NCBI GenBank assembly: GCA_900764415.1
Contig: CAAFOA010000142.1
Span: 1-5,543, forward strand
Length of the DNA stretch: 5,543 nucleotides
Direction: 5' to 3'
Origin: an uncultured Collinsella sp.
Lineage (GTDB): Bacteria; Actinomycetota; Coriobacteriia; Coriobacteriales; Coriobacteriaceae
Made by a program: the position numbers and the translations under genes. The stretch's first letter is position 1. Every line of letters starts with the position of its first letter. Positions 5,298 to 5,543 of the stretch are shown one piece after another. The notes beneath the pieces are model-generated. The model was not told the DNA's origin. It worked only from the letters and a program-made list of their open reading frames with translations, and did no database searches.

Positions 5298-5543
5298 ATG
5301 AAAAAGAAGGCCTTTGCGATTCTCACCCTCTGCATCAGTCTCTTTGCCGCAGTTGCCCTGGTGGGCTGCGGTGGCAGCGGCGGCGCGACCGGAAGTGGCG
5401 GTGGCGGCGGAGCAGAAAAACCAGCCGTGGATATGAGGACCGACTTCATTTGGTTTAAGGTCGAAGTCCCCGAGGGCGTCGAGATCACCGACGCTGCCGG
5501 CGACACGGCCGATAGGGCCCAGTTTAAGTTCACCGAGAGCGAG
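5298..5543 (+). CDS. Putative lipoprotein, paralogue 2, cut by window end
   Basis: 82 codons are visible, in frame to the last base. The lipoprotein signal is the same type as in paralogue 1, with MKKKA, a hydrophobic core and lipobox LVGC at Cys24. The linker is shorter and more Gly-rich (25-47). The domain then begins TDFIWFKVEVPEGVEITDAAGD, nearly matching residues 52-73 of the first protein. GAGGAGGA stands seven bases before the ATG. The rest of the domain lies outside the window, so integrity cannot be judged. Function is unknown. Confidence 0.87.
   Translation, partial: MKKKAFAILTLCISLFAAVALVGCGGSGGATGSGGGGGAEKPAVDMRTDFIWFKVEVPEGVEITDAAGDTADRAQFKFTESE

Overview
The window is GC-rich DNA with codon use and protein families that fit a gut Coriobacteriia actinobacterium, most likely Collinsella or a close relative. 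That placement is inferred from protein style (short Gly/Ser-linker lipoproteins, zinc-ribbon plus membrane-anchor proteins, a C69 dipeptidase, an fchA-folD pair); no rRNA or marker gene is present. The first 30 bases are not biological: they match the Illumina Nextera read-2 transposase adapter ending in the Tn5 mosaic end, so real sequence starts at base 31 and this is the raw end of a contig.

Layout. (1) 31-1239, minus strand: a C69-family dipeptidase whose C-terminus is lost at the contig end. (2) 1246-1593: an AT-richer gene-free stretch carrying a 37-bp near-perfect inverted repeat (1327-1363 and 1520-1556) around a 156-bp core that contains an 11-bp-stem hairpin. (3) 1594-3083, minus strand: a two-gene one-carbon operon. 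An FchA-like cyclohydrolase/cyclodeaminase is followed after 2 nt by a FolD-family protein that lacks the usual cyclohydrolase lysine and glutamine. A strong minus-strand terminator (3133-3172) insulates it from the gene upstream. (4) 3269-4107, minus strand: a zinc-ribbon, single-pass membrane protein split by a -1 frame change at 3541, exactly at a G_GGT_TTG heptamer followed by TGA. (5) 4108-5543: a divergent cluster on the plus strand with two tandem paralogous lipoproteins, the second cut by the window edge. Each is preceded by the same exact 20-bp palindrome-like element, and a terminator lies between them.

How the genes fit together. fchA and folD should together interconvert methylene-, methenyl- and formyl-tetrahydrofolate, with FchA probably supplying the hydrolase step that this FolD seems to have lost. 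The zinc-ribbon protein and the lipoproteins look like surface or envelope proteins. Their C-terminal domains show a similar strand/helix order, which hints at one envelope-associated domain family; this is inference only. The dipeptidase is probably an independent peptide-utilisation gene.
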